A DNA stretch of 64,000 nt, taken from positions 64,521 to 128,520 of the forward strand of contig NZ_VHIZ01000048.1 in NCBI RefSeq assembly GCF_006494375.1, read 5' to 3'. Positions 8,570 to 18,387 of this stretch are shown one piece after another. Under the pieces are notes generated by a model. That model was not told the DNA's origin and made no database searches. It worked only from the letters and a program-made list of their open reading frames with translations. The DNA is from Pantoea anthophila (GTDB lineage Bacteria; Pseudomonadota; Gammaproteobacteria; Enterobacterales; Enterobacteriaceae). Position numbers and translations under genes: made by a program. Numbering within the stretch: the stretch's first letter is position 1; every line of letters starts with the position of its first letter.

Positions 8570-8589
8570 TTAGCACTCATTGCTCAAAA
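8570..8589. promoter_or_regulatory. Marbox-like site upstream of rob
   Basis: The sequence TTAGCACTCATTGCTCAAAA fits the degenerate marbox (AYnGCACnnWnnRYYAAAY) at the GCAC, W and RYY positions and at most of the A-run. E. coli rob is known to be repressed through a marbox in its promoter. The assignment rests on pattern only. Confidence 0.4.
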
Positions 8590-8714
8590 GACGTGGGCCG
8601 TTTTCCGGGGAAGATTGTGCTAAATCAGTGCGGGCATAACCCGTTTTGGTTTTGTCATTATATCGATTGACAGTACATTACATGTTCATCTATTCAATTT
8701 GCAATGGTAACCCC

Positions 8715-9188
8715 ATGACAAGACCTCGTCTTATCCTCGCTGCGCTGACCGCACTGACCTTTTCCAGCCCGCTGCTCGCCGAACAGATCGGCTCTGTCGA
8801 CACGGTGTTTAAGATATTCGGGCCTGACCACAAGATTGTCGTTGAAGCCTTCGACGATCCGGATGTTAAAAATGTAACCTGCTATATCAGCCGGGCGAAA
8901 ACCGGTGGGATTAAAGGCGGGCTGGGGCTGGCTGAGGATACCTCCGATGCGGCGATTTCGTGCCAGCAGATTGGGCCAGTGGAGCTGAGTGAGAAAATCG
9001 CGCAGGGCAAAGCGGAGGGGGAGGTGGTCTTCCGCCAGCGTACCTCGCTGATCTTCAAAAAGCTGCAGGTGGTGCGCTTCTTCGATAAAAAGCGTAACGC
9101 CCTGGTCTATCTGACCTACTCCGATAAAGTCGTCGATGGTTCACCGAAGAATGCGATCAGCGCCGTGCCGATTATGCCGTGGCACTGA
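8715..9188 (+). CDS. creA: CreA family periplasmic protein
   Basis: 157-residue secreted protein of unknown biochemical function (CreA/DUF1131 family). Signal peptide about residues 1-22 (cut after LLA). The mature part is almost fully conserved with E. coli ([51 protein letters not shown]), which contains two conserved cysteines. ATG 8715 is chosen because it gives a proper signal peptide; the open frame continues to 8646 but adds unrelated residues. In E. coli it leads the creABCD cluster; here creB, creC and creD are absent and arcA follows directly. Confidence 0.93.
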   Translation: MTRPRLILAALTALTFSSPLLAEQIGSVDTVFKIFGPDHKIVVEAFDDPDVKNVTCYISRAKTGGIKGGLGLAEDTSDAAISCQQIGPVELSEKIAQGKAEGEVVFRQRTSLIFKKLQVVRFFDKKRNALVYLTYSDKVVDGSPKNAISAVPIMPWH

Positions 9189-9192
9189 GCAT

Positions 9193-9222
9193 AAAAAAAA
9201 CGCCCGCAGGGGCGTTTTTTTT
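9193..9222. terminator. Bidirectional terminator between creA and arcA
   Basis: CGCCC-GCAG-GGGCG hairpin flanked by eight A on the left and eight T on the right. It can work as a Rho-independent terminator for both convergent genes. Confidence 0.93.
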
Positions 9223-9237
9223 CAGGCTTACCGCAGC

Positions 9238-9954
9238 TTACTCATGCAGGTCGCCGCAGAAGCGGTAACCTTCGCCATGGATGGTGGCGATGATTTCAGG
9301 CGTGTCCGGCGTCGATTCGAAATGCTTACGAATACGACGGATGGTCACATCCACGGTGCGGTCGTGCGGCTTGAGGTCACGGCCGGTCATTTTTTTCAGC
9401 AGATCGGCACGGGTCTGAATCTTGCCCGGATTTTCGCAGAAGTGCAGCATGGCGCGGAACTCACTGCGTGGCAGTTTATAGTGCTCGCCGTTCGGGTTGA
9501 TCAGTGAGCGGCTGTTGATATCCAGCTCCCAGCCATTGAATTTGTAACTCTCAACCTGACGGCGCTCTTCGCCCGGCATGGCGAGATTCATGGTGCGCGA
9601 CAGCAGATTACGGGCACGAATCGTCAGCTCACGCGGATTGAACGGTTTGGTGATGTAGTCGTCAGCGCCAATTTCCAGACCGAGAATTTTATCAACTTCG
9701 TTGTCACGGCCGGTCAGGAACATCAGGGCGACATTGGCCTGTTCGCGCAGTTCACGGGCCAGCAGCAGGCCGTTTTTACCCGGCAGGTTGATGTCCATGA
9801 TCACCAGGTTAACGTCATTGTCGGTCAGCACCTGATGCATTTCTGCACCATCAGTCGCCTCATACACCACATAACCTTCTGCCTCGAAGATGCTCTTGAG
9901 GGTGTTACGCGTGACCAGTTCGTCTTCAACGATAAGAATGTGCGGGGTCTGCAT
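9238..9954 (-). CDS. arcA: Aerobic respiration response regulator ArcA
   Basis: 238-residue OmpR-type response regulator that, with the sensor ArcB, represses aerobic respiration genes at low oxygen. Receiver domain residues 1-120 with phosphoacceptor D54 ([10 protein letters not shown]), acidic pair E10-D11 and K in [10 protein letters not shown]. The C-terminal winged helix (about 135-235) ends in [13 protein letters not shown]. It is separated from lasT by a long upstream region carrying an FNR-like box, which agrees with the known FNR control of arcA in E. coli. It is convergent with creA. ArcB is not in the window. Confidence 0.98.
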   Translation of the reverse strand: MQTPHILIVEDELVTRNTLKSIFEAEGYVVYEATDGAEMHQVLTDNDVNLVIMDINLPGKNGLLLARELREQANVALMFLTGRDNEVDKILGLEIGADDYITKPFNPRELTIRARNLLSRTMNLAMPGEERRQVESYKFNGWELDINSRSLINPNGEHYKLPRSEFRAMLHFCENPGKIQTRADLLKKMTGRDLKPHDRTVDVTIRRIRKHFESTPDTPEIIATIHGEGYRFCGDLHE

Positions 9955-10563
9955 GTTTAGCTACCTAAAATTTGCCAACAAATTGAAAACAGGGCGTACA
10001 GCGGTATGGCGTTCTCCATCATCGAGAGCAGCGGGCCGCGCTGAACCGTTGTACGAAATCATATTTTGATAAGCCATCTATCAACGTCAACAACAGTATT
10101 AGCTCAGCCAGTCAGGATGAAAATTGCATGCCCCAGGCGAGAATGATAATGGCGCATATCCTAACTGCATTAACAGCAACCTAACAGCACCAACTACAAC
10201 CGATAAGCATAAAAACAACGCTTCGTTGACTTATATCAAATGCAATTGTAGCACGTTAACACTTTTGTGAAAAACTTCTCGTAGATTGCCCGTTTAGCTC
10301 ACAAAAAGCATCATTTTCATTACATTTTTCACGCTTCGGTTCCAAAATGAAACCCACTGGTAATCACATTCTATCCTGTTGAACTTAAATGTTTTAATAG
10401 TGGTTTCTTTAATAAAGGCCGCTTCGCCGGTAAAAAGATTCGGACCGCTTTTTTTAACCGGTTTTAACAATGTTAATCACCGCTTTTCTTATTCGCTTCC
10501 GCCCGCTGAATCCTGAACAGTCATGTTAATATGGCGTTATGTAAATGGACCAATGGAATAAAT
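9955..10563. other. 609-base intergenic region between divergent arcA and lasT
   Basis: AT-rich region with no supported gene. It holds the arcA promoter side (minus strand), including the FNR-like box at 10226-10239, and the lasT leader. The stretch 10070-10183 can be read on the plus strand as a peptide resembling the doubtful E. coli ORF yjjY (SINVNNSI near the start, LTATx at the end) but has no start codon. This looks like conserved regulatory DNA rather than a gene. I see no convincing terminator or RNA gene in the right half. Confidence 0.6.
10226..10239. promoter_or_regulatory. FNR-like box in the arcA upstream region
   Basis: TTGAC-TTAT-ATCAA differs from the FNR consensus TTGAT-N4-ATCAA at one base. 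E. coli arcA is activated anaerobically by FNR, so this site probably serves arcA, about 270 bases downstream on the minus strand. Confidence 0.6.
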
Positions 10564-11250
10564 ATGCTCTTCCCCCTGATTCTCGTCTCGCCCGCGCGGC
10601 CAGAAAATATCGGCGCTGCGGCGCGCGCCATGAAAACCATGGGCTTCAGCCAGCTGCGCATTGTCGCCAGCGACGCCTGGCAGGACCCGGCCGCGCGCCG
10701 GGTCGCGCATGGCGCGGGTGAGATCCTCGATAACGTCCAGACGTTTGCAACGCTGGCTGACGCATTAGCTGACATCGACTTCTCCGTCGCCACCACTGCG
10801 CGCAGTCGGGCAAAGTTTCGCTACTACGCCACGCCAGAGCAGGTTGAAACACAGCTGCTGGAGAAGCGTCAGTGGGTAAAGAGTATGGCGCTGGTATTTG
10901 GCCGCGAAGACAGCGGGCTGACCAATGAGGAGCTGGAGCAGGTCGATCTGCTGACCGGCATCCCGATGGCGAATGACTATCCGTCACTCAATCTCGGCCA
11001 GGCGGTGATGGTCTACTGCTATCAGCTGTCGAAGCTGAACCAGGTTGAGGCTCCGCTTACCGCCGCCGCAGACGGGCAGCAGTTGCAGGCGCTGCGGCAG
11101 CGTTTGCATCAGCTGCTGGCGCAGCTGGAGGTGAGTGATGATGAGAAACTCTCTGACTGGATCGATCAGCGGGTGGGGCTGCTGGAACAGCGCGACACGG
11201 CGATGCTGCATCGTCTGCTGCACGATATTGAAAAAAAACTCGCAGATTAA
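10564..11250 (+). CDS. lasT: SPOUT RNA methyltransferase, LasT/YjtD family
   Basis: 228-residue member of the TrmH/SpoU (SPOUT) RNA 2'-O-methyltransferase family; the RNA target of LasT itself is not established. SPOUT motifs: ENIGAAARAMKTMGF near the N-terminus, ALVFGREDSGLTNEEL, and the knot sequence YPSLNLGQAVMVYCYQL. The C-terminus (RDTAMLHRLLHDIEKK) is nearly identical to E. coli YjtD. ATG 10564 matches the start of homologues; an upstream ATG at 10531 would add 11 residues. It lies between arcA and the thr operon as in E. coli. Confidence 0.92.
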   Translation: MLFPLILVSPARPENIGAAARAMKTMGFSQLRIVASDAWQDPAARRVAHGAGEILDNVQTFATLADALADIDFSVATTARSRAKFRYYATPEQVETQLLEKRQWVKSMALVFGREDSGLTNEELEQVDLLTGIPMANDYPSLNLGQAVMVYCYQLSKLNQVEAPLTAAADGQQLQALRQRLHQLLAQLEVSDDEKLSDWIDQRVGLLEQRDTAMLHRLLHDIEKKLAD

Positions 11251-11382
11251 TCCTCGGCGAAAATTTGATTTTGCAGTAACAGATCGCAGAGAAGTTCAGC
11301 ATCGCAAACGATCAAAGAACGTTTTACGATTTCGCCGGTGGCTCTGCGCAGTCAGGGAAACGGGCCCGCCGGACAAATCGGG

Positions 11383-11411
11383 TTGACTTAATGTGCGCTT
11401 TGCTTTACTTC
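11383..11411 (+). promoter_or_regulatory. thr operon promoter
   Basis: TTGACT (11383-11388) with a 17-base spacer to TACTTC (11406-11411), about 45 bases before thrL. The TTGACTTA -35 region is the same as in the E. coli thr promoter. The -10 is weak and its exact frame is uncertain by a few bases. Confidence 0.7.
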
Positions 11412-11455
11412 TGGATGCCAGACGGACAGACAAAGACAGACAGAAAAAAATCTCA

Positions 11456-11524
11456 ATGCGTAAAATCAGCCTGAACACCACAATTATTACCATCACCATT
11501 ACCACAGGTAACGGTGCGGGCTGA
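11456..11524 (+). CDS. thrL: thr operon leader peptide
   Basis: 22-codon peptide starting MRKISLNTT. It contains 6 threonine and 5 isoleucine codons, clustered over residues 8-17, and ends GNGAG like E. coli ThrL. Ribosome stalling at these codons when charged tRNA-Thr or tRNA-Ile is scarce prevents the terminator that follows from forming, so thrABC is read. No clear Shine-Dalgarno is visible; the leader in front contains repeats of GACAGACA. Confidence 0.96.
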   Translation: MRKISLNTTIITITITTGNGAG

Positions 11525-11548
11525 CGCATACAGGAAAAACAGAAAAAA

Positions 11549-11580
11549 AGCCCGCACCTAACCAGTGCGGGCTTTTTTTT
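11549..11580 (+). terminator. thr attenuator (Rho-independent)
   Basis: Stem AGCCCGCAC / GTGCGGGCT with a 7-base loop, preceded by an A-run and followed by eight T. It lies 24 bases after the thrL stop. The left stem can alternatively pair with the 3' end of the thrL reading frame (GGTGCGGGCT), the usual antiterminator arrangement. Confidence 0.95.
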
Positions 11581-11607
11581 CGGCTTAAATTCAGGAGAGT
11601 TTATATC

Positions 11608-14070
11608 ATGCGAGTGCTGAAATTCGGCGGGACCTCGGTAGCGAATGCGGAGCGGTTTCTTCGCGTCGCTGACATTCTGGAAAGTAATGCGCAACAAGGA
11701 CAGGTTGCAACCGTGCTCTCTGCGCCAGCAAAGATCACTAACCACCTGGTGGCGATGATTGAAAAAACCATCAGTGGTCAGGACGCTTTGCCGAATATCA
11801 GCGACGCTGAGCGCATCTTCAGCGAGCTGCTGCAGGGCCTCGCTGAGTCACAGCCTGGCTTTGAATATGAGCGGCTGAAAACCCGCGTGGACCTGGAGTT
11901 TGCGCAGCTGAAGCAGGTGCTGCACGGCATCAGCCTGCTGGGGCAGTGCCCGGACAGCGTCAACGCGGCGATCATCTGCCGCGGTGAAAAGCTCTCGATT
12001 GCCATTATGGAGGCGCTGCTGCAGGCACGCGGTCATGAGGTCAGCGTGATCGATCCGGTAGAGAAGCTGCTCGCTGTCGGTCACTACCTGGAGTCCACCG
12101 TCGACATCGCCGAATCGACCCGTCGCATCGAAGCCAGCCAGATCCCGCCGCAGAATATGATCCTGATGGCGGGCTTTACCGCCGGCAACGAGCGCGGTGA
12201 GCTGGTGGTGCTGGGCCGTAATGGCTCAGACTACTCGGCGGCCGTGCTGGCAGCCTGTCTGCGCGCCGACTGCTGTGAAATCTGGACCGATGTCGATGGC
12301 GTGTATACCTGCGATCCGCGTCAGGTGCCGGATGCCCGCCTGCTGAAATCGATGTCCTATCAGGAAGCGATGGAACTCTCCTATTTCGGCGCCAAGGTGC
12401 TGCATCCCCGCACCATTGCGCCTATCGCGCAGTTCCAGATCCCGTGCCTGATCAAAAACACCGCCAATCCGCAGGCGCCCGGCACCCTGATTGGGGCAGA
12501 AGGCGAGCAGGATGAAAATCCGGTGAAAGGCATCACCAACCTGAATAACATGGCGATGGTTAACGTCTCCGGTCCCGGCATGAAAGGGATGGTCGGAATG
12601 GCGGCCAGGGTGTTTGCGGCGATGTCGCGCACCGGCATTTCCGTGGTGCTGATCACCCAATCCTCGTCTGAATACAGCATCAGTTTCTGCGTGCCGCAGA
12701 GCGAGCTGGCGCGGGCGCGTCAGGTGCTGGAAGAGGAGTTCTATCTGGAGCTGAAAGATGGCCTGCTGGACCCGCTGGATATCATTGAAAATCTGGCGGT
12801 GATCTCGGTAGTGGGCGATGGCATGCGCACCCTGCGCGGCATCTCAGCTAAATTCTTCTCGGCGCTGGCGCGCGCCAACATCAATATCGTGGCGATTGCG
12901 CAGGGCTCCTCTGAACGTTCCATCTCCGTCGTGGTTAACAACGATGAAGTGATCACCGGGGTGCGCGTGGTGCATCAGATGCTGTTCGCCACCGATCAGG
13001 TTATCGAAGTCTTTGTGGTGGGCGTCGGCGGCGTCGGCGGTGCGCTGCTGGATCAGTTACATCGCCAGCAGGCGTGGCTGAAGCAGAAGCATATCGACCT
13101 GCGGGTCTGCGGCATCGCCAACTCGCATGCGCTGTTAACGAATGTTCATGGCATCGATCTGAGCCACTGGGAAGCGGCATTAAGCGAAGCCAAAGAGCCT
13201 TTCAATCTGGCGCGCCTGACCCGGCTGGTCAAAGAGTATCATCTGCTTAATCCGGTGATTGTGGACTGTACCTCCAGCCAGGCGGTCGCCGATCAGTATG
13301 CCGATTTTCTCAGCGAAGGTTTCCACGTGGTGACGCCGAACAAAAAGGCTAACACCTCATCCTGGAACTACTACCAGCAGATGCGTGCCGCCGCAGCCAA
13401 ATCGCGCCGCAAATTCCTTTATGATACTAACGTTGGTGCCGGTCTGCCGGTGATCGAAAATCTGCAAAACCTGATGAATGCGGGTGATGAGCTGCTGCGC
13501 TTCTCCGGCATTCTGTCTGGCTCGCTCTCCTTTATCTTCGGCAAGCTGGATGAAGGCGTCTCCCTGTCTCAGGCGACTCAGATGGCGCGGGAGATGGGCT
13601 TTACCGAACCCGATCCGCGTGACGATCTCGCCGGCACAGACGTGGCGCGTAAGCTGCTGATCCTGGCGCGCGAAGCGGGTCATCAGCTGGAGCTGACGGA
13701 TATTGAGATTGAGCCGCTGCTGCCCGCCAGCCTGACCGACATTGCAGACGTTGAGCAGTTTATGCAGCGCCTGCCCGAGCTGGACAACGCCTTTGCCGCG
13801 CGGGTTGCGCAGGCGCGTGATGCGGGTAAAGTGTTGCGCTATGTCGGCGTGATCGAAGAGGGCGGCGTCTGCAAAGTCAGAATTGACGCCGTAGACAGCA
13901 ACGATCCGCTGTTTAAGGTGAAAAATGGCGAGAATGCGCTGGCATTTTACAGCCGCTACTATCAGCCGATCCCGATGGTGCTGCGCGGGTACGGTGCAGG
14001 AAATGATGTGACAGCGGCCGGTGTCTTTGCCGACCTGCTGCGCACGCTGTCATGGAAGTTGGGAGTTTAA
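11608..14070 (+). CDS. thrA: Bifunctional aspartokinase I / homoserine dehydrogenase I
   Basis: 820-residue enzyme (E. coli ThrA is 820) catalysing the first and third steps from aspartate to threonine. Residues 1-290 are the aspartate kinase ([17 protein letters not shown]). About 310-460 hold two ACT domains for threonine feedback. From about 465 comes the homoserine dehydrogenase with the NAD(P) loop [23 protein letters not shown] and [17 protein letters not shown] 11608 has AGGAGA upstream and follows the attenuator. thrB begins 2 bases after the stop. Confidence 0.98.
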   Translation: MRVLKFGGTSVANAERFLRVADILESNAQQGQVATVLSAPAKITNHLVAMIEKTISGQDALPNISDAERIFSELLQGLAESQPGFEYERLKTRVDLEFAQLKQVLHGISLLGQCPDSVNAAIICRGEKLSIAIMEALLQARGHEVSVIDPVEKLLAVGHYLESTVDIAESTRRIEASQIPPQNMILMAGFTAGNERGELVVLGRNGSDYSAAVLAACLRADCCEIWTDVDGVYTCDPRQVPDARLLKSMSYQEAMELSYFGAKVLHPRTIAPIAQFQIPCLIKNTANPQAPGTLIGAEGEQDENPVKGITNLNNMAMVNVSGPGMKGMVGMAARVFAAMSRTGISVVLITQSSSEYSISFCVPQSELARARQVLEEEFYLELKDGLLDPLDIIENLAVISVVGDGMRTLRGISAKFFSALARANINIVAIAQGSSERSISVVVNNDEVITGVRVVHQMLFATDQVIEVFVVGVGGVGGALLDQLHRQQAWLKQKHIDLRVCGIANSHALLTNVHGIDLSHWEAALSEAKEPFNLARLTRLVKEYHLLNPVIVDCTSSQAVADQYADFLSEGFHVVTPNKKANTSSWNYYQQMRAAAAKSRRKFLYDTNVGAGLPVIENLQNLMNAGDELLRFSGILSGSLSFIFGKLDEGVSLSQATQMAREMGFTEPDPRDDLAGTDVARKLLILAREAGHQLELTDIEIEPLLPASLTDIADVEQFMQRLPELDNAFAARVAQARDAGKVLRYVGVIEEGGVCKVRIDAVDSNDPLFKVKNGENALAFYSRYYQPIPMVLRGYGAGNDVTAAGVFADLLRTLSWKLGV

Positions 14071-14072
14071 AA

Positions 14073-15002
14073 ATGGTAAAAATTTACGCACCGGCCTCGA
14101 TTGGTAACGTCAGCGTCGGCTTCGATGTGCTGGGCGCGGCGGTTTCGCCGGTGGACGGTTCCCTGCTGGGTGACTGCGTCTCCGTGGAGGCGGCAGAGCA
14201 CTTTTCACTGACCAACGCCGGACGTTTTGTCAGTAAGCTGCCCGCCGATCCTAAAGAGAATATCGTTTATCAGTGCTGGCAGCGCTTCTGCGAGGCGGTG
14301 GGCAAAGAGATCCCGGTGGCGATGACGCTGGAGAAGAACATGCCCATCGGCTCCGGGCTGGGCTCCAGCGCCTGCTCGGTGGTGGCCGGTCTGGTCGCGA
14401 TGAATGAATTTTGCGGTAAGCCCCTCGATGACAGCACCCTGCTGACGCTGATGGGCGAGCTGGAAGGGCGCATCTCCGGCAGCGTTCATTACGATAACGT
14501 CGCGCCCTGCTTCCTTGGGGGCATTCAGCTGATGCTGCAGGAGAATGAGATTATCAGCCAGGCCGTGCCCGGCTTTGATGACTGGCTGTGGGTCATGGCC
14601 TATCCGGGCATTAAAGTCTCGACCGCCGAAGCGCGCGCGATTTTACCGGCGCAGTACCGCAAAGATGAGTGCATCAAGCATGGCCGCCTGCTGGCGGGCT
14701 TCATTCACGCCTGCCATACGCGTCAGCCGCTGCTGGCCGCTAAACTTATGCAGGATGTCATTGCTGAACCTTATCGCACCAGACTGCTGCCGGGCTTCGC
14801 CGAGGCGCGACAGGCGGCCAAAGATATCGGCGCACTGGCGTGCGGTATCTCAGGCTCTGGTCCGACACTTTTCGCCGTTTGCAATCAGATGGAAACGGCA
14901 CAGCGGATGGCTGACTGGCTGAGCCAGCACTATCTGCAGAACGATGAAGGCTTCGTCCATATCTGCCGTCTCGACACGGCTGGCGCACGACAATTGGGAT
15001 AA
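14073..15002 (+). CDS. thrB: Homoserine kinase
   Basis: 309-residue GHMP-family kinase phosphorylating homoserine. GHMP signature [16 protein letters not shown] is the ATP loop; [12 protein letters not shown] is near the C-terminus. The start is ATG 14073 because homologues begin MVKxYAPAS and GGGAG (inside the thrA end) lies 7 bases upstream. Only 2 bases separate it from thrA and 3 from thrC, so translation is coupled. Confidence 0.98.
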   Translation: MVKIYAPASIGNVSVGFDVLGAAVSPVDGSLLGDCVSVEAAEHFSLTNAGRFVSKLPADPKENIVYQCWQRFCEAVGKEIPVAMTLEKNMPIGSGLGSSACSVVAGLVAMNEFCGKPLDDSTLLTLMGELEGRISGSVHYDNVAPCFLGGIQLMLQENEIISQAVPGFDDWLWVMAYPGIKVSTAEARAILPAQYRKDECIKHGRLLAGFIHACHTRQPLLAAKLMQDVIAEPYRTRLLPGFAEARQAAKDIGALACGISGSGPTLFAVCNQMETAQRMADWLSQHYLQNDEGFVHICRLDTAGARQLG

Positions 15003-15005
15003 CGC

Positions 15006-16289
15006 ATGAAACTCTACAATCTTAAGGATCACAACGAGCAGGTCAGCTTCGCCCAGGCGGTGAAACAGGGTCTGGGATCGCAGCAGGGTCTGTTCTTTCC
15101 GCTGGAACTGCCGGAGTTTGAACTGACAGACATCGACGCGATGCTGGATATGGATTTTGTCAGCCGCAGCAGCAAAATTCTGTCGGCTTATATTGGTGAT
15201 GAGATCCCAGCCGAACAGCTGCATGAGCGTGTTAAAGCCGCGTTTGCGTTTCCGGCACCGGTCAAAGCGGTCAGTGAAGATGTGGCCTGTCTGGAGCTGT
15301 TCCACGGCCCGACGCTGGCGTTTAAAGATTTCGGCGGCCGTTTTATGGCGCAGATGCTCTCCTATGTTTCCGGTTCAGACGAGCAGATCACGATTCTGAC
15401 CGCGACCTCCGGTGACACCGGTGCGGCCGTGGCCCACGCCTTCTACGGCATGGAGAATGTGCGTGTGGTGATCCTCTATCCACAGGGCAAGATCAGCCCG
15501 CTGCAGGAGAAACTTTTCTGTACGCTGGGCGGCAACATCGAAACTATCGCCATCGACGGCGATTTCGATGCCTGTCAGGCGCTGGTCAAGCAGGCGTTCG
15601 ATGATGAAGCGCTGAAAAAGACGATTGGCCTGAACTCAGCGAACTCCATCAACATCAGCCGCCTGCTGGCGCAGATCTGCTACTACTTTGAAGCGGTAGC
15701 GCAGCTGCCGCAGGAAAAACGCAATCAGCTGGTGGTTTCCGTGCCAAGCGGCAACTTCGGGGATTTAACGGCGGGTCTGCTGGCGAAATCACTGGGTCTG
15801 CCGATCAAACGCTTTATCGCCGCCACTAACGCCAACGACACAGTGCCGCGCTTCCTCGGCAACGGCGAGTGGCAGCCTAACCAGACGGTCGCGACCCTGT
15901 CGAATGCGATGGATGTCAGCCAGCCGAACAACTGGCCGCGTGTGGAAGAGCTGTTCCGCCGTAAAACCTGGCGGCTGACCGACCTGGCCTGCGGTGCGGT
16001 CTCTGACGAAACCACCCGTGCCGCCATGCGTGAACTGGCTGAGATTGGCTACATTTCTGAGCCTCACGCCGCCATCGCCTGGCGTCTGCTGCGCGATCAG
16101 CTGCAGGAGGGCGAGTATGGCCTGTTCCTCGGCACCGCCCATCCGGCCAAATTCCGTGAAAGCGTGGAAGCGATCCTTGAACAGACCCTGACGCTGCCGC
16201 CGGAGCTGGCGGAGCGTGCGGAACTCCCGCTGCTGTCGCACCAGATGCAGGCGGACTTTGCCGCGCTGCGGGCATTCCTGCTGAAATAA
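15006..16289 (+). CDS. thrC: Threonine synthase
   Basis: 427-residue PLP enzyme converting phosphohomoserine to threonine, last gene of thrLABC (E. coli 428). The PLP lysine is in GPTLAFKDFGGRFM; the phosphate-binding stretch is ATSGDTGAAVAHAF; SVPSGNFGDLTAG follows. It is convergent with yaaA 36 bases downstream, where only an imperfect stem (CTTCCCC / GGGAAAG) is seen as a possible terminator. Confidence 0.98.
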   Translation: MKLYNLKDHNEQVSFAQAVKQGLGSQQGLFFPLELPEFELTDIDAMLDMDFVSRSSKILSAYIGDEIPAEQLHERVKAAFAFPAPVKAVSEDVACLELFHGPTLAFKDFGGRFMAQMLSYVSGSDEQITILTATSGDTGAAVAHAFYGMENVRVVILYPQGKISPLQEKLFCTLGGNIETIAIDGDFDACQALVKQAFDDEALKKTIGLNSANSINISRLLAQICYYFEAVAQLPQEKRNQLVVSVPSGNFGDLTAGLLAKSLGLPIKRFIAATNANDTVPRFLGNGEWQPNQTVATLSNAMDVSQPNNWPRVEELFRRKTWRLTDLACGAVSDETTRAAMRELAEIGYISEPHAAIAWRLLRDQLQEGEYGLFLGTAHPAKFRESVEAILEQTLTLPPELAERAELPLLSHQMQADFAALRAFLLK

Positions 16290-16325
16290 TCTTCCCCGGC
16301 TGCGGGAAAGAGAAGACGCGCGGGG

Positions 16326-17099
16326 CTACTGCTCCGCGCGCTTGAACACCAGCTCGCTTTCGCTGCTGCTGGCTGCATCAAAACGGTAGCCTTCCAGATC
16401 AAACGCCTTAAGCTGCTCCGGCTTTGTCAGGCGCTCCTGAATCACATAGCGACTCATCAGGCCGCGCGCCTTTTTGGCGTAGAAGCTGATAACTTTGTAG
16501 CTGCCATTTTTCTCATCCAGGAACACCGGCTTAATCATCTGCGCCTGTAACGCTTTCGGTCTGACCGCCCGGAAATATTCATCCGAGGCGAGGTTGATCA
16601 GAACGTTGTCGCCCTGTTCCGCCAGTGCGGCGTTCAGCGTTTCGGTGATGAGGTCACCCCAGAAGGTATAGAGATCTTTACCTGCCGGATTTGCCAGCCG
16701 AATGCCCATCTCCAGGCGGTAAGGCTGCATGAGATCGAGTGGACGCAGCACGCCATACAGGCCAGACAGCATGCGCAGGTGCTGCTGCGCAAAATCGAAA
16801 TCCTGATCGCTGAACGTTTCCGCCTGCAAACCGGTATAAACATCGCCTTTAAACGCCAGAATCGCCTGGCGGGCATTCTGCGGCGAGAAGTCGGGCTGCC
16901 AGCTGTTAAACCGCTCGGCATTCAGGTGCGCCAGTTTGTCGCTGATGCCCATTAACGAGGCGATGCTGGCCGGTGACAGGTCACGCGCAATCTCAATCAG
17001 CTGTTGTGACTTTTCTAACAGCGCAGGCTGGGTATAGCGGGTTGTCGCCAGCGGGCTGTCATAATCCAGCGTCTTGGCGGGAGAGATCACCATCAACAT
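16326..17099 (-). CDS. yaaA: YaaA peroxide-resistance protein (UPF0246)
   Basis: 257-residue protein of the YaaA/DUF328 family. In E. coli it is induced by OxyR, binds DNA and lowers free iron during peroxide stress. Conserved segments: [11 protein letters not shown] at the start, [35 protein letters not shown] and [15 protein letters not shown]. Length matches E. coli (258). E. coli yaaJ, normally between yaaA and talB, is absent; the 209 bases to talB hold both promoters, and I could not identify an OxyR site by eye. Confidence 0.95.
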   Translation of the reverse strand: MLMVISPAKTLDYDSPLATTRYTQPALLEKSQQLIEIARDLSPASIASLMGISDKLAHLNAERFNSWQPDFSPQNARQAILAFKGDVYTGLQAETFSDQDFDFAQQHLRMLSGLYGVLRPLDLMQPYRLEMGIRLANPAGKDLYTFWGDLITETLNAALAEQGDNVLINLASDEYFRAVRPKALQAQMIKPVFLDEKNGSYKVISFYAKKARGLMSRYVIQERLTKPEQLKAFDLEGYRFDAASSSESELVFKRAEQ

Positions 17100-17308
17100 A
17101 GTTGCTTCCTCGTTTAATGCCTGCTTTAACAGGATATTGGCGGCTTATCAGGCTCCGCAGTGTAGCAAAAAAGCCGCAAAGAATGACGAATCACACCTAT
17201 TTGTTCGCGCTATCGTAAACGGCATTCCCTGACCTTGCGCCACCGTTGGCGCGTGATATTATCGCAACAGCCTTTTTTCACACTGACAGTTAACTAAGAG
17301 AAAAGAAC

Positions 17309-18262
17309 ATGACGGACAAACTTACCTCCCTGCGTCAGCTCACCACCGTCGTTGCCGACACCGGTGATATCGCAGCCATGAAGCTGTATCAGCCGCAGGA
17401 TGCCACGACTAACCCTTCTCTGATTCTTAACGCCGCACAAATCCCTGAATACCGTAAACTGATCGATGAAGCGATCGGCTGGGCGCGTGAGCAGAGCAGC
17501 GATAAAGATGAGCAGCTGCAGCTGGTTTCTGACAAGCTGGCCGTAAACATTGGTCTGGAAATTCTCAAACTGATCCCGGGCCGTATTTCGACCGAAGTGG
17601 ATGCGCGTCTCTCTTACGACACCGAAGGCAGCATCAATAAAGCCCGTAGTCTGATCAAACTCTACAACGATGCCGGTATCAGCAATGACCGCATCCTGAT
17701 CAAACTGGCCTCAACCTGGCAGGGTATCCGCGCCGCGGAGCAGCTGGAAAAAGAGGGCATCAACTGTAACCTGACGCTGCTGTTCTCCTTCGCTCAGGCG
17801 CGTGCCTGTGCCGAAGCGGGCGTCTTCCTGATCTCTCCGTTTGTGGGTCGTATTCTGGACTGGTACAAAGCCAACACCGATAAAAAAGAGTATGCGGCGC
17901 ACGAAGATCCCGGCGTGGTTTCTGTTTCTGAAATCTACAACTACTACAAGCAGCACGGCTATGAAACCGTCGTGATGGGCGCCAGCTTCCGTAATACCGG
18001 CGAAATCATCGAGCTGGCTGGCTGTGACCGTCTGACCATTTCGCCTGCGCTGCTGAAAGAGCTGGCCGAGAGCGAAGGAACCCTGGAGCGTAAACTGAGC
18101 TACAGCGGTGAAGTGAAAGCGCGTCCGGCCCGCATGACCGAGTCTGAGTTCCTGTGGCAGCACAACCAGGATCCGATGGCGGTGGCGAAGCTGGCAGAAG
18201 GCATCCGCAACTTTGCCGTTGATCAGGGCAAACTTGAGAAGATGCTGGCAGAGCTGCTGTAA
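17309..18262 (+). CDS. talB: Transaldolase B
   Basis: 317-residue TIM-barrel enzyme of the non-oxidative pentose phosphate pathway that moves a dihydroxyacetone unit between sedoheptulose-7-phosphate and glyceraldehyde-3-phosphate. The Schiff-base lysine is K132 in [12 protein letters not shown], the same number as in E. coli; DATTNPSLI is the N-terminal signature. ATG 17309 follows AAGAGAAAAG. A strong terminator is directly downstream. Confidence 0.98.
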   Translation: MTDKLTSLRQLTTVVADTGDIAAMKLYQPQDATTNPSLILNAAQIPEYRKLIDEAIGWAREQSSDKDEQLQLVSDKLAVNIGLEILKLIPGRISTEVDARLSYDTEGSINKARSLIKLYNDAGISNDRILIKLASTWQGIRAAEQLEKEGINCNLTLLFSFAQARACAEAGVFLISPFVGRILDWYKANTDKKEYAAHEDPGVVSVSEIYNYYKQHGYETVVMGASFRNTGEIIELAGCDRLTISPALLKELAESEGTLERKLSYSGEVKARPARMTESEFLWQHNQDPMAVAKLAEGIRNFAVDQGKLEKMLAELL

Positions 18263-18271
18263 TCCTCCGAT

Positions 18272-18302
18272 CGTGACGGCGCAGGCCGTCACGGTTTTCC
18301 CT
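18272..18302 (+). terminator. talB terminator
   Basis: Perfect 9-base stem CGTGACGGC / GCCGTCACG, loop GCAG, followed by a T-rich tail (GTTTTCCCTTTT). Confidence 0.88.
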
Positions 18303-18387
18303 TTTCCGACCCTTTCACTTTGTATTATCCTTTCGGCTATTCCCCTTTTATTCCACCGCACCGCGGTCATTCACAGCGAAGCTAACC

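Noticed and set aside
10020..10183. Plus-strand frame resembling E. coli YjjY
   Set aside because: Similarity is confined to two short stretches, there is no ATG, GTG or TTG in frame at the right place, and the DNA is arcA regulatory sequence.
10410..10470. Terminator-like GGCCGCTT ... GGACCGCTTTTTTT between arcA and lasT
   Set aside because: The two GC blocks are direct repeats, not an inverted repeat, so no stable hairpin forms.
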